A stretch of 64,000 nucleotides of DNA from Helicobacter_J cappadocius (GCF_030686155.1 NZ_JAUPEV010000003.1:62001-126000), one strand, 5' to 3'; positions 27,240 through 37,218 are shown, counted from the first letter of the stretch. The notes: generated by a model from the sequence alone, not told the origin. Numbers and translations are program-made.

Positions 27240-27485
27240 ATGATTAAATCTATTTTAATTTTAGGTATGTTTGTTGGGGTTGGATTTCTGCTAATTCCAG
27301 ATAATGACATGTTTAACAATCTAGGTATTATAATCATAGCAATATATTTCCTTGTAGAGATTATTTATCTTATCGTTATATTACTACTTTGGTTAATTTT
27401 CAAAATCAAAAAAACGCCTATTGAAATGGTAGATGAATATATTTATCAAAAGTTTTTTATTCTGTTTAAAAACAAGCAGAGATAA
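27240..27485 (+). CDS. Small two-helix membrane protein of unknown function
   Basis: The 81-residue product has two hydrophobic helices (about 3-20 and 28-53) separated by a PDNDMFNN turn, and a basic C-terminal tail ending FKNKQR. AAAGA is present 10 nt before the ATG. It lies alone between murI and the convergent prmC, with only 8 bases before the prmC end. I recognise no family. Coding is likely from its full-length, hydrophobicity-structured frame but not certain. Confidence 0.5.
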   Translation: MIKSILILGMFVGVGFLLIPDNDMFNNLGIIIIAIYFLVEIIYLIVILLLWLIFKIKKTPIEMVDEYIYQKFFILFKNKQR

Positions 27486-27493
27486 ATATATGC

Positions 27494-28345
27494 TTAAGAT
27501 TTAAGCTCAGCAATAAAACCTCTATCAAATCCACTTAAATCTTTATAGAAAATAGGTTCATACCCATGGTCTCTAAGACATGAGTGTAAAGAATTTTTCT
27601 GATTATAGCCCATCTCACAAGCCAAAAATCTTATTTTTCTCTCTCTGGAGAGTTTGATAATAGATTTTAACAACTCATCCCCGACAATCCCTCCAAATAA
27701 TGCGTTTTCTGGCTCATAAAGCACATTTTTCTCTAAAGGATAATCTTTTGCAATATAAGGAGGATTGGAAACTAAAAACTCAAAATCTTCTTCAATTCCA
27801 TCAAGAAAACTGGTATTAACAAGCTTTATACGTTCTTCAAGCCTATTTGTACGATTAGTAAAAAAATCTATGTTGGTTTGAGCAACTTCAATGGCTAGAG
27901 GAGAAATATCTGTGGCTACGATATCGACATCAGAACAAAGCATTCCTAAAACAATGGAAATAATACCGCTTCCAACCCCGATTTCTGCGATATTTCTAAC
28001 ACGATGCTCAATGATCAGTGGTGTAACTTTTTCTATAAGGATTTCTGTCTCAGGTCTTGGAATTAAAACCCTCTTATCTACATAAAAGCTATGTCCATAA
28101 AAATTTGCACTCTGGGTAATATATTCAATAGGCTCACCTGAATTTCTACGAGAAATACAATCCATAAAAATATCAAGCTCACAAGCTTCAATCTCTCTAT
28201 CCCCCCAAGTATGCAACCACTCTCTTGTGCAGTCCATAGCAAAACTCAGAAGTAGCTCTGACTCAAGTCCTACACGGGTGCTTCCATCACACCCTTTGTT
28301 AAGAAATTCTCTTTTAGCATATGAGAGAGCTTCAAAAACATTCAA
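27494..28345 (-). CDS. prmC: Peptide chain release factor N5-glutamine methyltransferase
   Basis: PrmC methylates the Gln of the GGQ motif in release factors RF1 and RF2. The 283-residue protein has the helical N-terminal domain, the segment PIEYITQSANFYG, the SAM-binding loop EIGVGSG at 121-127 and the catalytic NPPY at 194-197. It lies 1 nt downstream of the M48 protease gene, matching the HP0382-HP0381 order that I recall. Confidence 0.94.
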   Translation of the reverse strand: MNVFEALSYAKREFLNKGCDGSTRVGLESELLLSFAMDCTREWLHTWGDREIEACELDIFMDCISRRNSGEPIEYITQSANFYGHSFYVDKRVLIPRPETEILIEKVTPLIIEHRVRNIAEIGVGSGIISIVLGMLCSDVDIVATDISPLAIEVAQTNIDFFTNRTNRLEERIKLVNTSFLDGIEEDFEFLVSNPPYIAKDYPLEKNVLYEPENALFGGIVGDELLKSIIKLSRERKIRFLACEMGYNQKNSLHSCLRDHGYEPIFYKDLSGFDRGFIAELKS

Positions 28346-28346
28346 T

Positions 28347-29561
28347 TTATTTCTCCATATGATAATCTAAAGCTTTGAGACGCTCAAGTAAGGGTGGATG
28401 AGTGTAATAAAAAAATATATAAGCAGGATGAGAACAAGGGAAAGATTTATTTTCATTAACCAATCGTATCAATGCCTCAGCAAGACATCTTTTACTTGTA
28501 AGCATTGCCCCATATTCATCTGCACCATATTCTGCCCTTCTGCTAAAATAGCCAATGATAGGCATCGCCCAAAAAGAAATAATTGGAGCAATAAGAAGTA
28601 AAAATACGATTTTAATCCCTGGATTTGGAACAATATTAGAATTATCAAAAATATAGATGGGGATATTCCCTGCAATAAAAAACAGCACAAACAGAAGGAT
28701 TCCCATAATAGTGATATTTTTAAGAATATCTTTATGTTTAAAATGACCGAGTTCATGCCCTAAAATAGCAAGTAACCCATCTTGACTGACCTTTTGAAGC
28801 AATGTATCAAACAGCACCACACGTTTAGATCTTCCCAATCCTCCAAAATAAGCATTCAAACGTCCATCTCGTTTGCTTGCATCCATTACAAAAATACCAC
28901 TACTTTTAAAGCCTACTTTTACCATCATTGATTCTATTTTTTTGCTCAAAACATCATCATTTAATGGTGTAAATTTATTAAAAATAGGTGCAATAAGCGT
29001 GGGGTATAAAACATTTGCTAAAATTGCAATCGCAAAAATCAAAAAGAACCCATAGAGCCACCAATAAGAAAAATTTTGCATGATCTCTATGATAAAAAAT
29101 ACAATAATACCTCCAAAAAGCATAAGCATAACAAAGCTCTTCAATAAATCTTTCAAATACAGGCTAAAGCTACTTTTATTAAAGCCATATTTTTTATCTA
29201 ACACCATCTGTGTGTAATAACCCAATGGCAAAGAAACTATAAAGCCAACCAATAGAAATGCCATAACATAAATTAAATAGACTATATTCTGACTTTGACC
29301 CCAACTACTAGAAGCATCTTCAAGCCAATACAAACCCACACCAATCCATAACAGAAACATCAAAGCATCAATAACGCTAGAGATATTAGAAATTCTAAGT
29401 TTTTCCAAAGAATATTCGGCTGCATCTTTCCAATCATTAGGAGATAAAATAACAGTCTCCCTTGCAAGACTAAGCTTTATGTGTTTTGACTGTAGATAAT
29501 TCAGAATAATATTTGGAATGGTGTAGAAAAATATATAAATAAACCCTAAAAAATAGAGCAT
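28347..29561 (-). CDS. M48-family membrane zinc metalloprotease (Ste24/CAAX protease type)
   Basis: The 404-residue integral membrane protease has about seven hydrophobic helices. It shows the Ste24-type N-terminal region with PLGYYTQMVLDKKYGFNKS, the zinc motif HELGH at 269-273 (ILGHELGHFKHKD), and the AEYGADEYGAML segment that supplies the third ligand Glu. The real substrate in bacteria is not established; quality control of membrane proteins is likely. It lies directly upstream of prmC and probably shares its transcript. Confidence 0.92.
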   Translation of the reverse strand: MLYFLGFIYIFFYTIPNIILNYLQSKHIKLSLARETVILSPNDWKDAAEYSLEKLRISNISSVIDALMFLLWIGVGLYWLEDASSSWGQSQNIVYLIYVMAFLLVGFIVSLPLGYYTQMVLDKKYGFNKSSFSLYLKDLLKSFVMLMLFGGIIVFFIIEIMQNFSYWWLYGFFLIFAIAILANVLYPTLIAPIFNKFTPLNDDVLSKKIESMMVKVGFKSSGIFVMDASKRDGRLNAYFGGLGRSKRVVLFDTLLQKVSQDGLLAILGHELGHFKHKDILKNITIMGILLFVLFFIAGNIPIYIFDNSNIVPNPGIKIVFLLLIAPIISFWAMPIIGYFSRRAEYGADEYGAMLTSKRCLAEALIRLVNENKSFPCSHPAYIFFYYTHPPLLERLKALDYHMEK

Positions 29562-29653
29562 AGAAACCTTTCGTTTTGTAAGATTTAGAAAATTCTACAC
29601 TAAAAGCATAAATCCTTATGAAATTAAATCACTTTTAACCCCTAATTCATTAA

Positions 29654-29659
29654 TATAAT
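29654..29659 (+). promoter_or_regulatory. Predicted -10 box of pyrG
   Basis: A perfect TATAAT lies 23 bases before the ATG of pyrG. The AAGGG ribosome site is 6 nt before the start. No -35 element is recognised. Confidence 0.5.
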
Positions 29660-29682
29660 AAAAAAAATTCTAAGGGTCAGCT

Positions 29683-31323
29683 ATGAAAAAAATGAAACAA
29701 ACTAAATATATCTTTGTAACAGGAGGAGTCTTGAGCTCTCTTGGAAAAGGGATTTCATCTTCTTCAATCGCAACACTCCTCAAACATTCAGGATATGATG
29801 TCTCTATTGTAAAAATTGACCCCTATATCAATGTCGATCCTGGAACGATGAGTCCACTAGAGCACGGGGAAGTATTTGTAACTTTCGATGGTGCTGAGAC
29901 AGATCTTGATATTGGACATTATGAAAGATTTCTCAATACCAATTTTTCTAAACAAAACAATTTTACAACTGGGCAAATCTATCTTTCTGTTATTGAAAAT
30001 GAAAGACAAGGCAAATATCTAGGCAAAACCATTCAGATTGTTCCTCATATTGTTGATGAAATCAAGCACAGAATCAAGAATGCCGGAAAAAATAGTGATT
30101 TCTTGGTTGTAGAACTTGGGGGAACTGTTGGAGACATCGAAGGTATGCCATATTTAGAAGCAATGAGACAGATGAAACACGAACTAGGTAGCGATTGTGT
30201 TATTAGCATTCATGTAACATTGATTCCACTAATAAGAGCTATTGGAGAACTAAAGACCAAGCCTACACAACACTCTGTACAAGAGCTTCGTCGTATCGGA
30301 ATTTCTCCACAAATTGTTTTGGCTCGTTGCGAAAAGCCTCTAAGCAAGGAATTAAAGAAAAAATTGGCTTTAAGTTGTGATGTCGATGATGATAGCGTGA
30401 TCGTTGCAGAAGATGCGGAAAGCATCTATAAATGTCCGATTAACTTTTTAAAAGAAGGTATTCTAACACCTATCGCTAGACGCTTTAAGATCGATGAACT
30501 CAAACCAAAAATGGATGAATGGGATATGCTAGTAAAGAAAATCATTTCTCCAAAAAACTCTATCACAATAGGGTTTGTAGGCAAATATTTAAGCCTAAAA
30601 GAATCTTACAAGTCACTCACTGAAGCCCTCACCCACGCTGGAGCGAATACAGATACACGTGTGAATATCAAATGGATAGATAGCGAAAATTTAGATAACA
30701 ATACTCTCTACGATCTTGAAGATGTCGATGGAATACTTATTCCAGGTGGTTTTGGAGAAAGGGGGATAGAAGGCAAAATACAAGCTATAAAATACGCTCG
30801 AGAAAATAAAATTCCTTTTTTGGGAATTTGTCTAGGAATGCAGCTATGTATTGTTGAATTTGCCAGAAATATTTTGAATATCAAAGACGCTAACTCAACT
30901 GAATTTGATCCAGAAACAAAAAATCCTTTGATTTATTTGATTGAAGATTTTATTGACCAACAAGGAAATGAACAAATTCGCACTCATCAATCGCCTATGG
31001 GTGGAACAATGAGACTTGGAGAATATGAATGCAAGATCAAAAAAGATAGCCAACTTGCAAAAGCGTACAACAATAATCTAACCATCAAAGAAAGACATCG
31101 TCACCGTTATGAGGCAAATCCAAAATATAGATCCTCTTTGGAAGAAAATGGAATGATTGTAAATGGAGAATCTTCTAATGGACTTATTGAAGCTGTAGAA
31201 ATCAAAAACCATCCTTTTTTTGTAGGAGTGCAATTTCACCCAGAATTCACCTCAAGGCTTCAAAGCCCCAATCCAATTATATTAGAGTTTGTCAAAAAAA
31301 GCTTGGAGTCTAAAGAAAAATGA
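29683..31323 (+). CDS. pyrG: CTP synthase
   Basis: PyrG aminates UTP to CTP using glutamine. The 546-residue protein has the amidoligase domain with the P-loop TGGVLSSLGKGISSSS (13-28) and the KIDPYINVDPGTM segment, and a C-terminal glutaminase domain with nucleophile C383 (GICLGMQL) and the HPEF His-Glu pair near 518. Its stop overlaps the recJ start by 4 nt (ATGA). The pyrG-recJ-rluA order matches my memory of HP0349-HP0347. Confidence 0.97.
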   Translation: MKKMKQTKYIFVTGGVLSSLGKGISSSSIATLLKHSGYDVSIVKIDPYINVDPGTMSPLEHGEVFVTFDGAETDLDIGHYERFLNTNFSKQNNFTTGQIYLSVIENERQGKYLGKTIQIVPHIVDEIKHRIKNAGKNSDFLVVELGGTVGDIEGMPYLEAMRQMKHELGSDCVISIHVTLIPLIRAIGELKTKPTQHSVQELRRIGISPQIVLARCEKPLSKELKKKLALSCDVDDDSVIVAEDAESIYKCPINFLKEGILTPIARRFKIDELKPKMDEWDMLVKKIISPKNSITIGFVGKYLSLKESYKSLTEALTHAGANTDTRVNIKWIDSENLDNNTLYDLEDVDGILIPGGFGERGIEGKIQAIKYARENKIPFLGICLGMQLCIVEFARNILNIKDANSTEFDPETKNPLIYLIEDFIDQQGNEQIRTHQSPMGGTMRLGEYECKIKKDSQLAKAYNNNLTIKERHRHRYEANPKYRSSLEENGMIVNGESSNGLIEAVEIKNHPFFVGVQFHPEFTSRLQSPNPIILEFVKKSLESKEK

Positions 31324-32891
31324 CTTCTGTGCTCAACAAACAGAAAATAAGAAATCTCTTGGAATGCAGATTCAAAGATGATTCTTACATATCTGTTAAA
31401 CAACTCCCCCATCCTGGAAAACTCAAACATTGCGAACACGCCGCCAAACTTATCGCAGAAGGAATAAAAAGAAACCAAAAAATCCTTATTGTTGGGGATT
31501 ATGATGTAGATGGAATTACCTCAAGCGTGATAATGATGAAATTTTTTAAAATGATTGGATATAAAAATGTGAATTATGTCATCCCTAATCGTTTCAGCGA
31601 TGGCTATGGAATCAATAAATCCATCATTGAGAAAAATCCCGCGGATATAATTATCACTGTCGATAATGGAATAAGTGCATTTGATTGTGGGGAATATTGT
31701 GCAAAAATGGGTATTACCCTTATCATTACAGATCATCATATCATAAAAGAAAAACTTCCTCAAGCAAATGCAATTATCAATCCTCAACAAAAAGACTGCT
31801 TATTTCCTCAAAAAGAAATTTGTGGAGCAGCTGTGAGTTGGTATTTATGTAATGCTATCAAACTAGAAATGGGAACAAATATTCCACTTGCAGATCTGCT
31901 CGATTTAGTAGCTATTGCGACTATCGCTGATATGATGCCATTATTTCAGATCAATAAACTTCTTGTAAGAGTTGGTCTAAAAAAATTTCAAAATTCTCAT
32001 TCTCCTTGCAATATTCTACTAAAAACCCTTCCAAAAAAAAGCCCTATAACTTCACAAGATATATCATTTTATATCGCTCCTTTAATAAATAGCGCAGGAA
32101 GAATGGGTGATGGGAAAATAGCTGCAGATTTTCTTCTCTCTGAAGATACATTCAATGCACAAAAATTATTTTACGAACTCAATAAGCTCAACAAAGACAG
32201 AAAAGCCATCGCTCAAGAAATATTAACCTATACTCAAAATACCTCTCTTATCTGCGATAACTGTATTATCGCTTATGGAGAAAATTGGCATGAGGGAGTT
32301 TTGGGGATTGTAGCGGCAAATCTAGCAAAAAATCACAAAAGACCTGCTATTATCTTGAGCAAAAAAGGAGATGTTCTAAAAGGAAGTGCAAGGAGTTATG
32401 GAAATATCAATCTCATAGAAGCTCTGCAAGCACATAGTGATTTTTTACTAGAATTTGGAGGACATACCAAAGCAGTGGGGCTAAAGATCAAAGAAGAAAA
32501 TCTTGAAAAATTTTTTCAAGCACTCAGTGTATCTAAAATGCCTCAATGTGCAGAAGAAGAAAATGCAGAAATATTGGGGGTAATTGATATCAAAGATGTA
32601 GATAATGAACTTCTTGAAATATTAGAAGAATTCGAACCTTATGGGCAAGGCAATCCTCCTCCTAATTTTATTTGCGAAAACCTCAAAATTTCTTCAAGCA
32701 AAACTATTAAATCATTGCATCAAAGCTTTGAGTTAGCTTCAAATACGACTACAAAAAAAGCAATAATTTTTTTTACAGAGAAGTTTTATTCCCCAAACGA
32801 ATATGTAAATATTAGTTTTAGCTTACAAAAAGACAATTTCAGCAATGAAGCGATGATGATATTAAAAACTATTCAAAAATGCCATTTATAA
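31320..32891 (+). CDS. recJ: Single-stranded-DNA-specific exonuclease RecJ
   Basis: RecJ degrades single-stranded DNA from the 5' end in recombination and mismatch repair. The 523-residue protein has the DHH phosphoesterase motifs GDYDVDGIT (59-67), the VDNGIS segment and DHH at 138-140. The DHHA1 part has the family's FGGHTKAVG motif, and the OB-fold region has FEPYGQGNPPP. It overlaps pyrG by 4 nt and the following synthase gene by 13 nt, so all three are likely one operon. Confidence 0.95.
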   Translation: MTSVLNKQKIRNLLECRFKDDSYISVKQLPHPGKLKHCEHAAKLIAEGIKRNQKILIVGDYDVDGITSSVIMMKFFKMIGYKNVNYVIPNRFSDGYGINKSIIEKNPADIIITVDNGISAFDCGEYCAKMGITLIITDHHIIKEKLPQANAIINPQQKDCLFPQKEICGAAVSWYLCNAIKLEMGTNIPLADLLDLVAIATIADMMPLFQINKLLVRVGLKKFQNSHSPCNILLKTLPKKSPITSQDISFYIAPLINSAGRMGDGKIAADFLLSEDTFNAQKLFYELNKLNKDRKAIAQEILTYTQNTSLICDNCIIAYGENWHEGVLGIVAANLAKNHKRPAIILSKKGDVLKGSARSYGNINLIEALQAHSDFLLEFGGHTKAVGLKIKEENLEKFFQALSVSKMPQCAEEENAEILGVIDIKDVDNELLEILEEFEPYGQGNPPPNFICENLKISSSKTIKSLHQSFELASNTTTKKAIIFFTEKFYSPNEYVNISFSLQKDNFSNEAMMILKTIQKCHL

Positions 32892-33778
32892 CCAAAACCT
32901 TCAATTTACCAAATTCACAAAAAGCTTTTCTATTTATTATGAATACTTTAGGATGTTCCCAAAAACAAGCTCAAAAACATCTTGACAAAAATAGACTTAA
33001 ACAAAATAATATCCCTATTCATAAATCACAAACCATTATTGGAAAAGTGTCTCTAACCTATTTTCAACCTAGCTCTTTAAATATAGAACCTATTTTCATC
33101 ACTCCATATTTTGCTATCTATGACAAGCCGCCAAATCTTTTAGTGCATCCTAAGGGATATTTTGAACATTTGAGCTTATGTGATGACATCAAAGTCCGTT
33201 TTGGCAAGGAAGCTAACCCTGTTCACAGACTTGATTATGAAACAAGTGGATTAATCATGGTGAGCAAAAATAAAAAATTTGAACCAGAGCTAAAAAGCCT
33301 TTTTGAAACTAAAAAAATTTCTAAAACCTACCTTGCATTTGTAGAAGGCGAAATAGAATTTCCTCAAACCATAGACTTACCCATTTTCGTCCCTACCAAA
33401 CAAAGTAAATTCACAGATCTTGGCATCAAGTGCCAAATTTCTAAAAATGGAAAACCCTCTATCACAAAAATATTTCCCATATATTATGACGAACAAAAAA
33501 ACCTCACTCTATTGAAGATTATTCCAATCACTGGCAGAACCCATCAAATACGTTTGCATCTTTCAGAAATTGGTCATAAAATTATGGGTGAGCCTCTTTA
33601 TGGGGTAGATAATCAAAATGCTAGAAATTACTTGGATAAGAAATTTTCCACCCCCTCTCATCGGCTAATGTTACACGCACAAAACCTGAGTTTTGAGTAT
33701 AAAAATATTTTTTATCACATCACAAGCTGCATGAATTTTCATGCCACTAACTGCCAAAATAGCAAAATCCAATCTTAA
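32879..33778 (+). CDS. RluA-family pseudouridine synthase
   Basis: The enzyme converts a specific uridine in rRNA or tRNA to pseudouridine. The 299-residue protein has a short N-terminal region with S4-like character, the catalytic motif HRLDYETSGL with D119, and the GRTHQIRLHLSEIGHKIMGEP segment of the RluA family. The target base cannot be told from the sequence. It overlaps the recJ end by 13 nt. Confidence 0.92.
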   Translation: MPFITKTFNLPNSQKAFLFIMNTLGCSQKQAQKHLDKNRLKQNNIPIHKSQTIIGKVSLTYFQPSSLNIEPIFITPYFAIYDKPPNLLVHPKGYFEHLSLCDDIKVRFGKEANPVHRLDYETSGLIMVSKNKKFEPELKSLFETKKISKTYLAFVEGEIEFPQTIDLPIFVPTKQSKFTDLGIKCQISKNGKPSITKIFPIYYDEQKNLTLLKIIPITGRTHQIRLHLSEIGHKIMGEPLYGVDNQNARNYLDKKFSTPSHRLMLHAQNLSFEYKNIFYHITSCMNFHATNCQNSKIQS

Positions 33779-33822
33779 TCACCCCTCCCTCATAGTTGGG
33801 TTTATATAAAATCGGTCTTGAT

Positions 33823-35214
33823 TTATTTATTCAATCCAAGTGCATCGCTGATGATAAAAAATAGATCAGTTTGATCTAAAAGCCCTGTGAAATTTAATGC
33901 CATTGGTCCAAATGCTGCGATCCTTAATTGTGTGCCCGTATGCCCTTGCGATTGTGTTTCAGAATTTCCATAACTAACAGTCATTATAGAGCCATCTTCG
34001 GTAATAAGCGATCTAGTCAAACCAGGTGCTTTAGCATCATTGCTTATAATTTGAGATGAATGACCATGGTCAGCTGTTAGTATTACTAAAGTATCAGGAT
34101 TTTCACGAGCAAATTTTAGTGCAACCTGAACTGCCTCATCCAAGTCAATGCTCTCGCCTATTTGACCACATGGATTTGCAAGGTGATTTTGTTTGTCAAT
34201 ACTCGCTCCCTCAATCTGTAGAAAAAATCCATTTTTATTTTTAGATAAAAGTTCAATAGCTTTTTGTGTCATCTGTGCTAGAGTGGGTATAGAGTCTTTT
34301 CTATCAGGATTGATCTGGCATCTGATAGGTGGCTCATCAATATTTCCGTGATAAATCGCTTTAGGACCTGTATATAAAGTGGGCATATTCCCCTGTGCAA
34401 ACAAACCTAAAAGTGGCTTTTTATCATTGGCAACCTTGATCTTTTCAAGCTCTTTGAGATTTTTGACCACTTGGTAGTTTTGATCCAAGGCTTCCTGCAT
34501 CAACGTTTTGTTTTGAATATCTTTCTGAAAAAAAGTTTGAAGACCTCCGCCCATAACAATATCTGGACGAGTTTTTAATATCTGCTCAGTAATTGAACCT
34601 GCTCCATTATTTTCGCTAGAATATTCTGGACAAATACTTCTAGTTTCTACTACCCCGTAACATTTACGCGAAGAAATATGCGACATCTGTGCAGCAGGAG
34701 TGGCGTCTTGTATTTCTGCAGTAGTGATGTTTCCAGTAGCCTTATTTAAAGATTTTGCCAATTCTATTAAACTCTTATGTGGTTTTCCATACACATCAAT
34801 CCCCAATGCACCATTATATGTTTTTACCCCTGTGCTCCAAGCGGTGGCTGAAGCGGCAGAATCAGTAACATAATTTGGCTTATGGGTTTTTTTATCCAAA
34901 GAATAATGAGTGTATTGCCCACTAAAAGGAAAGGCATCAATCCCATCCAAAAAGCCTCCTGCTCCTTTGTAATAATTTCTAGCAATAGTGATTTCTGAAT
35001 CTCCCATACCATCACCTATTAGCAAAATAACATTTTTAACTGGTCTATTTGAAATGTAAGTTTTTAGTATCTGCGTCTGATCTCCTGTAATCCTTCTTGC
35101 ACCTCCAAATTTTGTAATATCTCCTTTTGCGTGTCTGTTGTAAGAAGGTGCTTCAGCAGCAAAGCAAACAAAACCAAAAAGAATCACGCTTATGATTAAA
35201 AATATATTTTTCAT
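33823..35214 (-). CDS. phoA: Alkaline phosphatase, E. coli PhoA type
   Basis: This periplasmic enzyme hydrolyses phosphate monoesters. The ATG at 35214 is chosen because AGGGAG lies 4 nt before it and a clean signal peptide follows (MKNIFLIISVILFGFVCFA); the longer form lacks both. The 463 residues include metal-binding GDGMGD (67-72), the nucleophile S119 in TDSAAS, the SRKCYG segment, EGASIDKQNH and TADHGHSSQ, all closely like E. coli PhoA. It diverges from an exported 2H phosphoesterase gene. Phosphate regulation is plausible, but no operator is recognised. Confidence 0.95.
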   Translation of the reverse strand: MKNIFLIISVILFGFVCFAAEAPSYNRHAKGDITKFGGARRITGDQTQILKTYISNRPVKNVILLIGDGMGDSEITIARNYYKGAGGFLDGIDAFPFSGQYTHYSLDKKTHKPNYVTDSAASATAWSTGVKTYNGALGIDVYGKPHKSLIELAKSLNKATGNITTAEIQDATPAAQMSHISSRKCYGVVETRSICPEYSSENNGAGSITEQILKTRPDIVMGGGLQTFFQKDIQNKTLMQEALDQNYQVVKNLKELEKIKVANDKKPLLGLFAQGNMPTLYTGPKAIYHGNIDEPPIRCQINPDRKDSIPTLAQMTQKAIELLSKNKNGFFLQIEGASIDKQNHLANPCGQIGESIDLDEAVQVALKFARENPDTLVILTADHGHSSQIISNDAKAPGLTRSLITEDGSIMTVSYGNSETQSQGHTGTQLRIAAFGPMALNFTGLLDQTDLFFIISDALGLNK

Positions 35215-35345
35215 ATTTCTCCCTTGTTTTAAATTTTGATGAGATATTAAAAACTTGAAATAACTTTTTGATAACAACAATGAAATCAATCTGAAATCTA
35301 CAATTCTTACAATCCTTGATGCAAATTCAATATTAAAGGCTTCAT

Positions 35346-36188
35346 ATGAAAAAAATACTTTTGTTTGTTTTACTCTGTTTTCATGTCTCTACAGCACTTG
35401 AGAATAAAGCTGTGGATAAAAAAATTTCCGAACATCAAAGAACTTACGGGGTAGTGTTTCTAGTACCAAAAGAAACGGTATCAAAAATATTAGAAATTTC
35501 TGGCGGAAAGATTCAGGAGGCTTTATTACAAAACAATCTCATAAAAGAAACTTTATACCACAATATTCCGCACATCAGTGTAATACACATCCATAATCCA
35601 GATCCCAACACTCCATACAATATCTTAAAATCCCTCCCAAAGCCACCCAAACCATTCACATTGTCTTTAGAACACTATGGCTTTATCAAGGCAAGTCCAA
35701 ATGCAAGTTTTCCTTGGTGGCTTGAAATCAATGTAGGCAAAAACCTAGATTACAAAATAATTTCTGAATACAATTTCAAAGTAACTCAAAATATAGCTCC
35801 ATTAAGATCTTCTCCTCTGCCTCGTTTGAGCGGATATATCTACGAAGATCTTTCAGCAGATAACAAATCACAAATCTTAGAGTTGGGTTCAAATTCTCTC
35901 AATAGAATCAAAAATGGGAAAAAAGAAGAATATTATAGACCACATATGACACTTTCATATTCCCAAACTCCACTAAATAAAACCCTTTCTGATTCTATGA
36001 AAGAATTACAAAGAAGTTTAAATAAAGAATTTGAAACGCCCATTATCACAAAAATTGACACGATCTCAATTGTTGAATTAGGTTTTTTAGGAAATGTATT
36101 AAGAGAGATTTATAGAATAAATTTGAATAATGGAAAAATTTTTGATGTGCAAAAAGGAAAATTCATCAAAATAAAAACGTTCAAGTAG
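35346..36188 (+). CDS. Exported 2H phosphoesterase-superfamily protein
   Basis: The 280-residue protein has a signal peptide (MKKILLFVLLCFHVSTALE) and two HxT/S motifs: HIS at 76-78 (NIPHISVIHIH) and HMT at 200-202 (RPHMTLSY). Two such motifs about 120 residues apart define the 2H phosphoesterase fold, which opens cyclic phosphodiesters such as 2',3'-cyclic nucleotides. Most known members are cytoplasmic, so an exported one is unusual. AAAGG lies 5 nt before the ATG. It diverges from phoA across 131 bases. The substrate is unknown; joint phosphate scavenging from nucleotides is my inference. Confidence 0.75.
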   Translation: MKKILLFVLLCFHVSTALENKAVDKKISEHQRTYGVVFLVPKETVSKILEISGGKIQEALLQNNLIKETLYHNIPHISVIHIHNPDPNTPYNILKSLPKPPKPFTLSLEHYGFIKASPNASFPWWLEINVGKNLDYKIISEYNFKVTQNIAPLRSSPLPRLSGYIYEDLSADNKSQILELGSNSLNRIKNGKKEEYYRPHMTLSYSQTPLNKTLSDSMKELQRSLNKEFETPIITKIDTISIVELGFLGNVLREIYRINLNNGKIFDVQKGKFIKIKTFK

Positions 36189-36197
36189 AACGTTTTT
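36173..36197. terminator. Bidirectional terminator between 2H phosphoesterase and nifU
   Basis: A perfect 10-base inverted repeat (36173-36182 and 36188-36197) with a 5-base loop begins with five A and ends with five T, so it can act on both strands. The plus-strand gene's stop codon lies in it, and the convergent nifU gene ends 7 bases away. Confidence 0.8.
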
Positions 36198-36203
36198 ATT
36201 AAA

Positions 36204-37184
36204 TTAAATAGGCATCACACGAATATTTTTATCAAGATTTTGTTGCAAAACATCCTCTATGGCAAAAAGCGTTCCTGTAGATGCACTTGCACACCCATTA
36301 CAAGCTCCCATATAGCGAATATAAACATCAATATGATCATCGCTAGTATCTTTAATATCAATGATTTCCATATCTCCTCCATCCATCATCAACATAGGCC
36401 TAATCGTGTCATCAATGGTTTTTTCTACTGCTCGAACTTTTTGCACCATTGTCATTTCTTTGAAAGATAACTGACCATTAGCAGATTTTGCTGCATTTTC
36501 TTTGAGTTTTTGAGCTTCCATCTCCGATCGAACATCCTCTAAAATATCTACAAGGTGATATTTCCTCTCTTCATGACCTCCAGGCTTAATACAGCTCTTA
36601 CAAAAAGCACCTGCTTTAGTATAGTTTGTAATTTCTTCTACTGTTTTGAGATCATTGATTTTGATAACTTCTCTGATCGTGCTAAGACTCACTCTAGCAC
36701 ATTCGCATACAATAATTTCTTCTTCGAAATCTTCTGCATTCTTGCCTAGATAAATTCCTGCTGCTTTTTTAATAACATCATATGCCATCACCGAACAATG
36801 CATTTTTTGACCCGGCACAGCAGGGGTATCAGGATCATCTCTGAGTGCGTGTTCAACATCAAGATTTGTAATCTTCACAGCCTCTTGAACAGTCTTTCCC
36901 AAGCAAAGCTCTGACATCATATCTGAACTCGCAATAGCCGTTCCACAACCAAAACTTTTGAATTTAGCACTGATAATCACATCATTTTTGTCTACTAACC
37001 AATACAATCTCACAGCATCACCACAAGCTTCAGCACCATAGTCAGCTACAATAAGCTTAGCATCTTTAGCTTTTGCATCTTCCTCCGTAAGAACCCCTAA
37101 ATGTGTAGGGTTATCCATTCTATCACTAACTTTTTTTGAATAAGCATCCCAAAGGGCGCCTCCTATTAAATCATTCTTTGCCAT
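36204..37184 (-). CDS. nifU: NifU-type Fe-S cluster scaffold protein
   Basis: NifU assembles [Fe-S] clusters on three domains. In the 326 residues these are an IscU-like domain with C54, C80 and C130, a central [2Fe-2S] domain with C160, C162, C195 and C198, and a C-terminal NifU domain with the CNGC pair C295/C298. AAGGAAG precedes the ATG. It lies 34 nt downstream of nifS, its sulphur donor. In Helicobacter this pair serves general cluster assembly rather than nitrogen fixation; the Fe-S-rich formate dehydrogenase proteins in this window would depend on it. Confidence 0.95.
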   Translation of the reverse strand: MAKNDLIGGALWDAYSKKVSDRMDNPTHLGVLTEEDAKAKDAKLIVADYGAEACGDAVRLYWLVDKNDVIISAKFKSFGCGTAIASSDMMSELCLGKTVQEAVKITNLDVEHALRDDPDTPAVPGQKMHCSVMAYDVIKKAAGIYLGKNAEDFEEEIIVCECARVSLSTIREVIKINDLKTVEEITNYTKAGAFCKSCIKPGGHEERKYHLVDILEDVRSEMEAQKLKENAAKSANGQLSFKEMTMVQKVRAVEKTIDDTIRPMLMMDGGDMEIIDIKDTSDDHIDVYIRYMGACNGCASASTGTLFAIEDVLQQNLDKNIRVMPI

Positions 37185-37218
37185 TTTTCTTCCTTATTTA
37201 TATACATTAATTATTAAA

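Noticed and set aside
33809..33824. Short inverted repeat between rluA and phoA as a bidirectional terminator
   Set aside because: The stem is only 5 A/T-rich base pairs and no T tract follows.
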